NCBI GenBank assembly: GCA_035306065.1
Contig: DATGOL010000029.1
Span: forward strand, 10,953-74,952
Origin: JBBQHX01 sp035306065
GTDB taxonomy: Bacteria; Gemmatimonadota; Gemmatimonadetes; Gemmatimonadales; Gemmatimonadaceae
DNA length: 64,000 bases
Reading direction: 5' to 3'
Shown: one piece after another, positions 1 through 8,004 of the stretch
Position numbering within the stretch: the first letter of the stretch is position 1
How the letters are laid out: each line of letters starts with the position of its first letter
Position numbers and translations under genes: made by a program
The notes under the pieces: generated by a model
Told to the model about the DNA's origin: nothing
What the model saw: only the letters and a program-made list of their open reading frames with translations
Databases searched by the model: none

Positions 1-649
1 GCATCCCTGCCGTGCCGAGCAGCGGAATCAGTATGAGCAGCGCAGTCCAGCCAAGCGCAGAGACGGTCGCGAGGACAAGAGCGACCGCGATTGTTCCGAT
101 ACCCAGTCCGAGTACTTCGTAACGAAGGATGCGCGAGCGTTCCTCGGGCAGCAGCTTTCGCCTGACGAGGAGCGTGAAGTACTGCAGCAGGCGCCCGATC
201 GCAAAGTGCGCGATGATGAACAACCCGATGGCAGGTAGCGCATCGGCGCTGTTGACGGATGCGACGCCCTGCCAGCTCGCGAACGCTGAAAAGAAACCGT
301 AGGCCGAGAGCAGCGTCACGAGCTCGCGTGAGGCATTCAGCCATGCTGATATGGCGGCCTTTCGGAGGTACAGCAGGTCTACCAGGAATACGCCCGCGGC
401 AACCGGAATCGCCGTCGCAACCGGCCCCACGAGCAGCGCTGACGCCACTGCCAGCGCGCCCACAACATTGAGTTGCGAGAACTTGGTAAGCGGGATCTGC
501 GCTCCTCGAAGAAGAGCGGCAAGTACTGCGATGAGCACAAACCCCCACAGCGTACTGGCGCCGATACCAAACCGCAGCAGTGCAAGCAACAGCACTACAG
601 GTCCGGCCACCCCAACGGCGAGGGCGTGTGCCTTCAGTAGCGAGCGCAT
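1..649 (-). CDS. polytopic membrane protein, 3' end beyond window
   Basis: The minus-strand frame opens with ATG at 649-647 and stays open to the window edge, giving 216 visible residues. It encodes about six or seven hydrophobic stretches (for example VVLLLALLRFGIG, VLIAVLAALL, LPAIGLFIIAHFAIG, IAVALVLATVSALGW) separated by short basic loops, including the charged loop RRKLLPEERSRILR. The start lies 7 nt after the trpA stop, so it is probably co-transcribed with trpA. I do not recognise the family. It could be the membrane-sensor N-terminus of a signalling protein, given the HD-GYP gene just upstream of trpA, but no signalling domain is visible in the part present. Confidence 0.7.
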   Translation of the reverse strand, partial: MRSLLKAHALAVGVAGPVVLLLALLRFGIGASTLWGFVLIAVLAALLRGAQIPLTKFSQLNVVGALAVASALLVGPVATAIPVAAGVFLVDLLYLRKAAISAWLNASRELVTLLSAYGFFSAFASWQGVASVNSADALPAIGLFIIAHFAIGRLLQYFTLLVRRKLLPEERSRILRYEVLGLGIGTIAVALVLATVSALGWTALLILIPLLGTAGM

Positions 650-655
650 TCGCTG

Positions 656-1468
656 CTACGGTTCCTGTCTGCCTGTAGGCGCGGAGTCGATACCGGCCCG
701 GAGTTGCGCAACCAGATCCACGGCCTTCTGGACGCTCTCGCCCGCAGCCCGGACAACGGCGCTGCCCACGATAACGCCGTCTGCCATTCCAGCCACCTCG
801 GCAGCCTGATCAGGCGTTGCGATGCCGAAGCCAACGCATATCGGCAGCGAAGTGACCGAGCGCAACCTGGCGATCGTGTCAGCCAGCTCCACCGGAAGTG
901 ATTCGCGGGTGCCTGTTACACCCAGGCGGCTGATCAGGTAAACGAAGCCGCTTCCATTGCGGCCGATTTCGGCCATGCGTTCAACCGGCGTGGTGGGTGC
1001 AACCAGCCTCACGAACGCCAGCGGACCGGAAGACAGCCGCTCCTCCAGTTCCGAATCCGCTCCTAGCGGAAGATCCGTAACGAGAAGTCCGCTCACACCG
1101 CATGCGGCCGCACGCTCGAGAACATCGGGGCCAGCGGAGATAATGGGATTCAGGTAGCTGAACAGGACTACCGGGATGTTCAGCGCGGCCTCGCGAATGA
1201 ACTCCAGCGTATGCGACAGCGTAACACCGGCGTCCAGTGCTGACTGGGAACTCGCCTGTATTACCGGACCGTCCGCTACGGGATCGGAAAATGGAACACC
1301 GACCTCGATGACGTCGGCCCCGGCAGCCGCAACACCTCGCATGAGTTCCACAAAGGAACCCGGCGTGGGATATCCTGCGGTAAGGTACACTACGAGAGCA
1401 CGCCGACCCTCGCCAGCCATGGCTGCGAAGTGGCTCGTTATGCGATCAGACGAAGTAGTCGCCGACAC
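656..1468 (-). CDS. trpA: tryptophan synthase alpha chain
   Basis: Cleaves indole-3-glycerol phosphate to indole and glyceraldehyde 3-phosphate, passing indole to TrpB; cytoplasmic. The 270-residue product has the family length and the signature EVGVPFSDPVADGP, with catalytic Glu55 and Asp66 (E. coli Glu49 and Asp60 equivalents). The phosphate-binding end of the barrel is GFGI and GSAVV near residues 215-240. The start overlaps the end of the HD-GYP gene by 23 nt. trpA is therefore separated from trpB by two signalling-type genes, which is unusual because trpB and trpA are normally adjacent. Confidence 0.97.
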   Translation of the reverse strand: MSATTSSDRITSHFAAMAGEGRRALVVYLTAGYPTPGSFVELMRGVAAAGADVIEVGVPFSDPVADGPVIQASSQSALDAGVTLSHTLEFIREAALNIPVVLFSYLNPIISAGPDVLERAAACGVSGLLVTDLPLGADSELEERLSSGPLAFVRLVAPTTPVERMAEIGRNGSGFVYLISRLGVTGTRESLPVELADTIARLRSVTSLPICVGFGIATPDQAAEVAGMADGVIVGSAVVRAAGESVQKAVDLVAQLRAGIDSAPTGRQEP

Positions 1469-2906
1469 GGATTCCGTATTCCTGGGGATCAGTCGTTTTC
1501 ACGATGGTACGCACGTAGCCACCGTCCGCATTCCTTGCGGCCAGATCAACGAGTTCACCGGGGAACAGAAGGTTTCCGTTGGCATCGCTGACAATGCGCA
1601 CCACTGGCCTGGCAATCTCCTCCACATCCGGATTCGCTGAATGAACGAGTCCAAGCTCGAAGCTGTCGAGCACAACCAGCGTTCCCACAGGGAAGATTCC
1701 AAGCACGTTGATGAACGCCTTTACGATAACCGGATCGAGACCGCGAGACGAATTGTCACGCATCTCGCGCATCACTTCGGCAGGTGTCCATGGCGTTGAC
1801 TGATAGGAACGCTTGGAGGTTGCGGCATCAAAGCTGTCGGCCACTGCAACGATCCTGCTGAACAACGTCTGCACACGCGGACGCAGGCTGCGCGGATACC
1901 CGGAGAGATCACGCTTCATGTGATGCTCGTAGGCCACCAGCATGGAGCGATACGGCAGGTCCTGGTGTGTTCTGAGGTTGAACATCGCCAGCATGCCCAG
2001 CCAGGGGTGCGCGGCTATCAGGGCCCATTCTTCTCGCGTGAGGGCCTCGGCCTTGTTGATCAGAGCGCTGGGCAGCCGCGACTTCCCGATGTCATGCAGC
2101 ACTGCGCCCATGCCCAGATCATACAGCTGAACCTTGGAGAGGCCGAGTCGCTTGCCCAGTGCCACGGAGAAGATGCATACGTTCACGCAGTGGGTGAACG
2201 TGTAGTCGTCGTAGTCCCGGAGAGTGGTGAGCCCGACGAGTGATGCCTCGTCGCCGAGCAGCTGGTCCACAATGGTTTGAACCGCGCGCTTGAGTCGTTT
2301 GGTACCCGCAGCGCGTCCCATGCGAACAGACGTTATCACGTCGCGCGCAACGGCAACTCCGTGCGCATACGTTCGCTTGGCCTCGGCACGCGAAGACTGC
2401 TCATCCTTCGCCTCGTTCTGTGGAGTTGCATGCAGTTCGAAGCAGGTAATGCCGGCGGCGTCGAGCTTCTCGTGAATGTCCACGACCGTGTCGCCAGGCG
2501 CGTCGTCTTCGGACCTGTCTGCCTGGAGTCCCGCAAGCAACATGAGCCATTCGCGCTGGCCCGGAGCGCCGCGAATGAGCAGCGCTCCAACGTCGTGCAT
2601 GTCAAACCGTGCGATCACGTGCCCGAAGCTGGCGTAGTTGTCCAGCTCCAGCCTGAGCCGCACACCGTTCACGAACAGGTACTCGCCTGACGCCCGCAAC
2701 TCGAGCTCACCTTCCCCGTGAACGAGGGTGCCCGACACCGACTCAAGTTCGGCGAGTGCCTTGACTACGGCCTGATTTTCCAGGGGGTACAGCTTGATGG
2801 CGCGCATCGCTCCGTAGATGGCGCTGATCAGCTGACGGCCGGCGCGGCGGAGGTCGGCCTCCTGCTGCGCATCCGCAACCGGAATGGGAGACATTGCGGC
2901 GCTCAT
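1446..2906 (-). CDS. HD-GYP domain protein (putative c-di-GMP phosphodiesterase)
   Basis: 486 residues. The C-terminal half is an HD-GYP hydrolase domain: THxVNV-type His239, HDIGKSRLP at 271-279, EHHMKRDLSGYP at 327-338 and VADSFDA near 355. These are the metal-binding and GYP motifs expected of an active cyclic-di-GMP phosphodiesterase. The N-terminal 130 residues form a separate domain with the pattern LYPLEN..V and L.VNG, which resembles the N-terminus of the neighbouring HEAT-repeat protein. Its ATG overlaps the stop of that gene by 4 nt, and its 3' end overlaps trpA. Enzyme family is known from motifs. The link to tryptophan synthesis is inferred only from position. Confidence 0.9.
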   Translation of the reverse strand: MSAAMSPIPVADAQQEADLRRAGRQLISAIYGAMRAIKLYPLENQAVVKALAELESVSGTLVHGEGELELRASGEYLFVNGVRLRLELDNYASFGHVIARFDMHDVGALLIRGAPGQREWLMLLAGLQADRSEDDAPGDTVVDIHEKLDAAGITCFELHATPQNEAKDEQSSRAEAKRTYAHGVAVARDVITSVRMGRAAGTKRLKRAVQTIVDQLLGDEASLVGLTTLRDYDDYTFTHCVNVCIFSVALGKRLGLSKVQLYDLGMGAVLHDIGKSRLPSALINKAEALTREEWALIAAHPWLGMLAMFNLRTHQDLPYRSMLVAYEHHMKRDLSGYPRSLRPRVQTLFSRIVAVADSFDAATSKRSYQSTPWTPAEVMREMRDNSSRGLDPVIVKAFINVLGIFPVGTLVVLDSFELGLVHSANPDVEEIARPVVRIVSDANGNLLFPGELVDLAARNADGGYVRTIVKTTDPQEYGIRVGDYFV

Positions 2907-4588
2907 GCCGCTGCTCCGCGCAGCGCGCGCTGCACAGCGGTGCGAACTACAACTTCCTTGTCCCCAGCCGCCGCCTGCAGCGCTGTGCGTGCCTCAGCCA
3001 CATTGATACGTCCCAGCGCCACGGCGGCACACGCGCGCACTTCGGCATCCGGCCGCCTGCCCAGGAATCCGCGACCATTCAACAGGCTGTCGAGCACTTC
3101 CACGCCCTGGGCACCGCATAACGACCCGTAAGCCTCGAAGATGGCCATGCGCTCGGTAAGGTCTGCGGCCCGGGTTTCCTTTCCGCGAACGAGTGCTTCC
3201 AGCCTTGGCAACGCCGCCCGGTAACCGTGAGCGGAGAACGCGCGACAGGCGGCAAGTCGCACTCCGCGAGCGGAGTCGTCGAGCACCCGTTCGAGAGACT
3301 GCAGGGCACCGGCCGACCCGATTGCGGAAAGCGCTTCCGCAGCCGCCTGGCGCAGTTCCTCGGAGCTGGCCGTCAGGCGCTGGGCCAGTGCCGGAACTGC
3401 ACCGGCCATGCGGGTGCTGCCCGCCCTGCGCATGGCGCCGATGGATACCACCGTATCCTGGTGCGCAACAAGCTTGATGAGCTCGTTGGTGTGCGCCGAC
3501 GCTATCCGGCTGACAGCCCTCTCCATCGCCTCACGAACGGGAATCCGTTCGACTTCCTCGATCTGCCGAAGCAGAGTTGCGAGCGCGGAAACCTCCAGCT
3601 CCTCGAGCAGTCGCTCGCCCTCTGCGATCGTTGCGGCCGATCCGCCATCCAGCGCCTGGATAAGCTGTTCGAGAACGCCAGGTTCGGAAAGCTGCCTGCC
3701 GAGTCCCAGAAGCCTCTCGCGGTGCGCATCGGTAATGTCACGTGCACGACCCGCAGTTACGCGAGCCTCACGAAGGAGGGACGCGACACTCGCGAAGGCA
3801 CCGGCTACCAGAAGCTGGAGCAGCAACGCATCCAGAGCGCCGCACACTTCCTCTCGAACGCGGGAGGAACGCTGTGCCTCGAACGTGTCGAGCAGCGCAT
3901 TGGAGAGGCTGGTTCGTACGTCCGCCGTGTACTCGCTGTCCAGTTCACCGCGAAGGTAGGTGATCTCGTGTTCGTCGAGGAAGTACAGTGTTCCCTCGAG
4001 GTCCTCCATGCGCACTATGTTCGACGTGCTGGCGGCCGCGGCCTGCACCGCGCTGCCAATATTCGTGCCGGTCGGATCTTCGGGAGCTGCGTAGGGTCGT
4101 CCCTCGTCTGCATGAACGGAGCGGAACCGAAGGTTCTGCAGATCCTTCTCCCACAGCAGTGTCACCAGGTCGTCATCGTCAGGCATCGCCCGGCGAACCT
4201 GGTGCAACGTCTCCAGGAACTGCGCCAGCTCCCCTTCCTGGAAGCCGGGCAACAGCGTGAGCTCTCGCACGCCGTCCTTGTAGAGCATCCAGGCGAGTGC
4301 ATCGCCACCGCCACGCTCGCCGTCCGTGTGCACCACCACTTCGCCGTGGCGCAACTCAGTTTCGCTCACGGCAACCAGAAGCTCGCGAGTGTTCGCCCAG
4401 AGCATTCCGAAGGCCACCCGTGTCTGCTCGAGGGATCGCAGATACGCGGGATTGTCGTGCTTGTACAGCGCATGCGCTCGCAACGAACGCACGAGCGAGC
4501 GCAGAGCCTCGGCAATCGCTCCCGTTACGGGATCGCGATCGTCAGGCGCTGCGCCAGATCGTGAGTATGGCTGCGCTACTGTACTCAC
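2903..4588 (-). CDS. HEAT-repeat protein between trpB and trpA
   Basis: 561 residues. The N-terminal part (about 22-135) contains HALYKHDNPAYL and LTLLPGFQEGELAQFLETL and resembles the N-terminal domain of the following HD-GYP protein. The C-terminal half (about 340-560) is a helical HEAT or PBS-lyase-like repeat array: recurring blocks such as GAMRRAGSTRMAGAVPALAQ, EELRQAAAEALSAIG, RGVRLAACRAFSAHG and AEVRACAAVALGRI. No enzyme motif or signal peptide is visible, so a scaffold or protein-interaction role is likely. It is joined by 4-nt overlaps to trpB upstream and the HD-GYP gene downstream, so the three products should be made together. Confidence 0.82.
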   Translation of the reverse strand: MSTVAQPYSRSGAAPDDRDPVTGAIAEALRSLVRSLRAHALYKHDNPAYLRSLEQTRVAFGMLWANTRELLVAVSETELRHGEVVVHTDGERGGGDALAWMLYKDGVRELTLLPGFQEGELAQFLETLHQVRRAMPDDDDLVTLLWEKDLQNLRFRSVHADEGRPYAAPEDPTGTNIGSAVQAAAASTSNIVRMEDLEGTLYFLDEHEITYLRGELDSEYTADVRTSLSNALLDTFEAQRSSRVREEVCGALDALLLQLLVAGAFASVASLLREARVTAGRARDITDAHRERLLGLGRQLSEPGVLEQLIQALDGGSAATIAEGERLLEELEVSALATLLRQIEEVERIPVREAMERAVSRIASAHTNELIKLVAHQDTVVSIGAMRRAGSTRMAGAVPALAQRLTASSEELRQAAAEALSAIGSAGALQSLERVLDDSARGVRLAACRAFSAHGYRAALPRLEALVRGKETRAADLTERMAIFEAYGSLCGAQGVEVLDSLLNGRGFLGRRPDAEVRACAAVALGRINVAEARTALQAAAGDKEVVVRTAVQRALRGAAA

Positions 4589-5772
4589 CCCACACCTATA
4601 CCCATCTCGGCCACCTGGTTCACATCCTTGTCACCGCGACCGCTCACGCAAAGGAGCACAACGTCGTTCTCGCTCCAGCGCTCGCGCTCCTTTGAAATCC
4701 ACGCCACTGCATGCGCCGTTTCCAGGGCGGGAATAATCCCTTCCAGGCGCGACAGAAGCTGAAATCCCTCCAGCGCCTCATCGTCCCGAATCCCAACATA
4801 CTTGGCTCGTCCGGTGTCCCTGAGCCACGAATGTTCAGGACCTACTCCCGGATAGTCGAGACCTGCCGATACCGAGTGAGCAGGCATCACCTGGCCCGAT
4901 TCATCCTGCAGCAGATAAGACATTGCGCCGTGCAGCACGCCAGGTCTCCCGAGACTGAGAGACGCCGAGTGTCGTCCCGGTTCCACACCATCGCCTGCGG
5001 CCTCCACGCCCACCAGCTCAACCTGCTCATCTTCGACAAACGCGTGAAAGATTCCCATCGCATTCGATCCACCGCCGACACACGCAACAACCGTTGACGG
5101 CAGCCTCCCTTCCTCCTCGAGCATCTGTGCACGGGCCTCACGACCGATCACGGACTGGAAGTCCCTCACCATGCGCGGATACGGCGCCGGGCCCACAACA
5201 GACCCGATGATGTAGTGACTTTCATTCACCGTCGTGACCCAGTCGCGAATGGCCTCAGTCGTTGCATCCTTCAGCGTGCGTGTTCCACTTGTGACCGGAA
5301 TCACACTCGCACCAAGCAGGCGCATTCGGAAAACGTTCAGCGCCTGACGCCGCATGTCTTCCTCACCCATGTATACGACGCATTCGAGGCCGAAACGGGC
5401 ACATACCGTTGCCGTTGCCACGCCATGCTGCCCGGCCCCAGTCTCCGCGATAATCCGACGCTTGCCCATCCTGCGAGCAAGCAGCACCTGCCCCACCGTA
5501 TTGTTGATCTTGTGCGCCCCGGTGTGATTGAGATCCTCTCGCTTCAACCAGACGCGTGCACCCACGTGCGCCGAAAAACGCGGCGCGGCGGTTACCGGAG
5601 TTGGACGACCAACGTACGACCGGAGTAATGCCTCCAGCTCACCTACGAAAGCAGGATCTGCGAGTGCGGATTCGAGTTCGCGCTCCAGCTCGTCGAGGGC
5701 GGGTATGAGCGTTTCAGGGACGTAGCGGCCGCCGTAGGCGCCGAAACGTCCCGAGTCTGCAATGGTTGTCAT
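4585..5772 (-). CDS. trpB: tryptophan synthase beta chain
   Basis: Condenses indole with serine to tryptophan using pyridoxal phosphate. 395 residues, normal for TrpB1. The PLP lysine is Lys88 in HTGAHKINN, the phosphate loop is GGGSNAMGIF, and the C-terminal motif is GRGDKD. The ATG at 5772 was chosen because the protein then begins MTTIADSGRFGAYGGRYVPE as in homologues, and because it overlaps the trpF stop by 4 nt. The open frame extends further upstream to 6123 but that part lies inside trpF and is not protein-like. Confidence 0.97.
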   Translation of the reverse strand: MTTIADSGRFGAYGGRYVPETLIPALDELERELESALADPAFVGELEALLRSYVGRPTPVTAAPRFSAHVGARVWLKREDLNHTGAHKINNTVGQVLLARRMGKRRIIAETGAGQHGVATATVCARFGLECVVYMGEEDMRRQALNVFRMRLLGASVIPVTSGTRTLKDATTEAIRDWVTTVNESHYIIGSVVGPAPYPRMVRDFQSVIGREARAQMLEEEGRLPSTVVACVGGGSNAMGIFHAFVEDEQVELVGVEAAGDGVEPGRHSASLSLGRPGVLHGAMSYLLQDESGQVMPAHSVSAGLDYPGVGPEHSWLRDTGRAKYVGIRDDEALEGFQLLSRLEGIIPALETAHAVAWISKERERWSENDVVLLCVSGRGDKDVNQVAEMGIGVG

Positions 5773-6452
5773 GGTATTCTGATTCTGGCTGTGCCGACAG
5801 CGTCGGCGAAGGCGCGCAGTTGCGCCGGGTCCTTGATTCCTGGTTCCAGCTCGACACCGGAAGACACGTCCACCACATCGGGGCGTATGGCAGCGATCGC
5901 CTCCCCCACATTCAAGGTGGTAAGCCCGCCGGCGAGTACCAGTCGCGATCCGGCGGGTCGCATTGCCGTTAGCGACGGCCCGATGGTATTCCAGGGGAGT
6001 TGCGTTCCTGTGCCGCCCAGCCCCGACGGCGAGCGAGCGTCCAGCAGCAGAGCGCTCGACACGGAGAAGAGCTCCGACAGGTCCGGGACCGTATCGCCCG
6101 GCGAAACACGCACCACCGCCCACACGTCCAGCCCGGTGCGCTCGCGAACTTCCGCAACCGTCGCCGCGTCCGGGTCGTTGTGGAGCTGGGCCACGCCGAT
6201 CCCCGCAAGTTCAGCGATGCGCGCGATCTCGCTCGCGCTGGCGGAACCGAAAACTCCCACCCTGCGGCTCGCCACCGGCATTTCGACGAGCACGTCGGCT
6301 GCGCGCTGCGGCGTCAAGGCACGCGGTCCGCCGGCGAAGATCACGCCTACGAATGCAGCGCCCGCCTCCACCGCCCGGGCCGAATCGACGGCTCGCGTGA
6401 GGCCGCAAATCTTGAATTCCACCGGCATTTGTGAACTGCTACCGTCGCTCAT
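5769..6452 (-). CDS. trpF: phosphoribosylanthranilate isomerase
   Basis: Converts N-(5-phosphoribosyl)anthranilate to its carboxyphenylamino-deoxyribulose phosphate. 227 residues with KICGLT near the N-terminus (catalytic Cys16), the catalytic Asp in LLLDARSPSGLGGTGT, and the phosphate-binding segments LAGGLT and DVSSGVE. The ATG overlaps the trpC stop by 1 nt, and the stop overlaps trpB by 4 nt. TrpF is encoded as a separate protein here and is not fused to TrpC. Confidence 0.96.
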   Translation of the reverse strand: MSDGSSSQMPVEFKICGLTRAVDSARAVEAGAAFVGVIFAGGPRALTPQRAADVLVEMPVASRRVGVFGSASASEIARIAELAGIGVAQLHNDPDAATVAEVRERTGLDVWAVVRVSPGDTVPDLSELFSVSSALLLDARSPSGLGGTGTQLPWNTIGPSLTAMRPAGSRLVLAGGLTTLNVGEAIAAIRPDVVDVSSGVELEPGIKDPAQLRAFADAVGTARIRIP

Positions 6453-7255
6453 CAGGTGCTCGCCCGCCTCCGAACACTGCCGACGGATACGCCTGCCAGA
6501 CCTCGCACTGCCCCCTCTGCATCCCGGGAGGCAGACAGGCTGGAACCGACGAGCACCGCGTCGGCGCCGGTGGCCGCTGCACTCTCAACGTCTTCCCGCG
6601 TGGAGATACCACTTTCGTAGACGGCGATCCGGTCGGCCGGAATCTGCGGAATCAGCAGGTGCGCCACCGCCGGGTCAATTTCCAGTGTCTCCAGGTTTCG
6701 AGTGTTCACCCCGATCACCGGTGCGCCGCTTTCCAGGGCACTGCTCAGCTCCCGTTCGTCACGCACCTCGACCAGTGCATCCAGGCCCAGGTCGGCAGCG
6801 GCATGCGCCAGCTGGATCAGCCTGGCGGGAGGGAGGGCCCGCGCAATGAGCAGGGCAGCGCTGGCGCCGTGAACCCGAGCCTCGGCCAGCTGAAGCTCGC
6901 TGACTATGAAGTCCTTTCGCAGGAGCGGGAGCCCCACGGTCTCACCGGCCAGTTGCAGGTCAGCCAGGCTGCCGCCGAAGCGCCGGGGCTCAGTGAGAAT
7001 GGAGAGCGCCGAGGCACCACCCGCTTCGTAGGCGCGCACCCGGCTCGACAGATCCAGGTCGGCAGCGATTACCCCCTTCGAAGGGGACGACCGCTTGATC
7101 TCGCAGACGAGCGACACGACGGACGATCGTAGCGCACCTGCGAACGATGGCGGTGCCGCCATCATTTCCGCTTGACGGAAGAGTTTGCCTGCGCCCTGCT
7201 CGAGCGCGCCTGCCCGAACCCGGGAACTTGTCAGCAGGTCCGCCAGAACACCCAC
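6452..7255 (-). CDS. trpC: indole-3-glycerol phosphate synthase
   Basis: Ring-closing step before tryptophan synthase. Family motifs are clear: CEIKRSSPSKG, LTEPRRFGGS, LRKDFI, GVNTRNL and YESGI. The start is uncertain. I chose GTG at 7255 because the product (267 residues) then begins like other TrpC proteins and AGGAG lies just upstream, although only 3 nt away. In-frame alternatives are TTG at 7291 and GTG at 7357. It is first in the trpC-trpF-trpB-HEAT-HD-GYP-trpA unit and is transcribed divergently from lexA. A minus-strand -10 candidate TACTGT at 7306-7301 overlaps the lexA -10. Confidence 0.93.
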   Translation of the reverse strand: MGVLADLLTSSRVRAGALEQGAGKLFRQAEMMAAPPSFAGALRSSVVSLVCEIKRSSPSKGVIAADLDLSSRVRAYEAGGASALSILTEPRRFGGSLADLQLAGETVGLPLLRKDFIVSELQLAEARVHGASAALLIARALPPARLIQLAHAAADLGLDALVEVRDERELSSALESGAPVIGVNTRNLETLEIDPAVAHLLIPQIPADRIAVYESGISTREDVESAAATGADAVLVGSSLSASRDAEGAVRGLAGVSVGSVRRRAST

Positions 7256-7276
7256 CGGCTCCTGCCACGAGACTGC

Positions 7277-7305
7277 TTGCGCTTCGGTCAATGTTCGGCT
7301 ACAGT
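7277..7305 (+). promoter_or_regulatory. candidate lexA promoter
   Basis: TTGCGC (7277-7282), a 17-nt spacer, then TACAGT (7300-7305) on the plus strand, about 70 nt before the lexA ATG. The -10 core is nearly palindromic (CTACAGTAG), so the minus strand reads TACTGT at 7306-7301, suited to the divergent trpC unit. Pattern only. Confidence 0.45.
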
Positions 7306-7308
7306 AGT

Positions 7309-7323
7309 ATTCGGCGGGTGTTC
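7309..7323 (+). promoter_or_regulatory. candidate LexA operator (ATTC-N7-GTTC)
   Basis: ATTC at 7309-7312 and GTTC at 7320-7323 are separated by 7 nt at the predicted lexA transcription start. This is one mismatch from the GTTC-N7-GTTC direct repeat known for alphaproteobacterial LexA. A further GTTC lies at 7293-7296. The position suits autoregulation, but the operator of this lineage is not known to me. Confidence 0.3.
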
Positions 7324-7374
7324 GGTATTTACAGGAGCCCGCAATGTGTTGGTTCACCCAGGCCAGGGGCAGCC

Positions 7375-7983
7375 ATGGCGCTCACCAGGCGGCAGCGCGA
7401 AATCCTCGACTTCCTCACCGAGTATTCCTCGGGCAACGGGTATGCGCCCAGTTTCGAGGAAATCGCCGCGCAATTCAACTATAACTCGCTCGCCACGGTC
7501 CACGAACATCTCACGAACCTGGAGCGAAAGGGCTACATCCGGCGCAGCTACAACGAGAGTCGCGCCATTGAAATCCTTCCGTCCTCCAGCAGTCCGCGGG
7601 CTGTGGAACTGCCGTTGCTCGGCCTCGTGGCCGCCGGTTCGCCGATCGAGGCGGTAACGCATGGTGAAACGCTGACCGTGCCCGACATGTTCGTGTCCAG
7701 AGGTTCCGCACACTATGCGCTTCGTGTGCGCGGAAACTCCATGATAGACGAGCAGATTCGTGACGGCGACTTCGTGATCGTGCAGGAGAGAAAGTCTGCC
7801 AGCAACGGCGAAACCGTGGTCGCCATGCTCGAGGACTCGTCGGCAACGGTGAAGAAGCTGTATCGGGAGAAGGACGGCAGGATCCGGCTTCAGCCTGCGA
7901 ACGAAACCATGGAGCCGCTGTACGTTCACGAGAACGACATCACCATCCAGGGCATTGTCGTAGGGGTCCTGCGCCGGTACTGA
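7375..7983 (+). CDS. lexA: LexA repressor
   Basis: SOS repressor and self-cleaving serine peptidase. 202 residues. An N-terminal winged helix (about 1-65, beginning MALTRRQREILDFL) is followed by the peptidase domain. The scissile bond is Ala87-Gly88 in VAAGSPIEA, with nucleophile Ser122 in RGNSMIDEQIRDGDF and Lys160 in ATVKKLYRE. The ATG at 7375 was chosen from homologue alignment and a GGGG purine run just upstream. It is convergent with trpD (21 nt between stops) and divergent from trpC. Confidence 0.97.
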   Translation: MALTRRQREILDFLTEYSSGNGYAPSFEEIAAQFNYNSLATVHEHLTNLERKGYIRRSYNESRAIEILPSSSSPRAVELPLLGLVAAGSPIEAVTHGETLTVPDMFVSRGSAHYALRVRGNSMIDEQIRDGDFVIVQERKSASNGETVVAMLEDSSATVKKLYREKDGRIRLQPANETMEPLYVHENDITIQGIVVGVLRRY

Positions 7984-8004
7984 GGTGGTTGCGGCGCGGG
8001 CAGG

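Noticed and set aside
3227..4564. 445-codon plus-strand frame opposite the HEAT-repeat gene
   Set aside because: The minus-strand product has clear repeats and coupled neighbours; this one has none.
5773..6123. N-terminal extension of trpB
   Set aside because: The extra residues lie inside trpF and are Arg/Gly-rich shadow sequence; ATG 5772 matches homologues.
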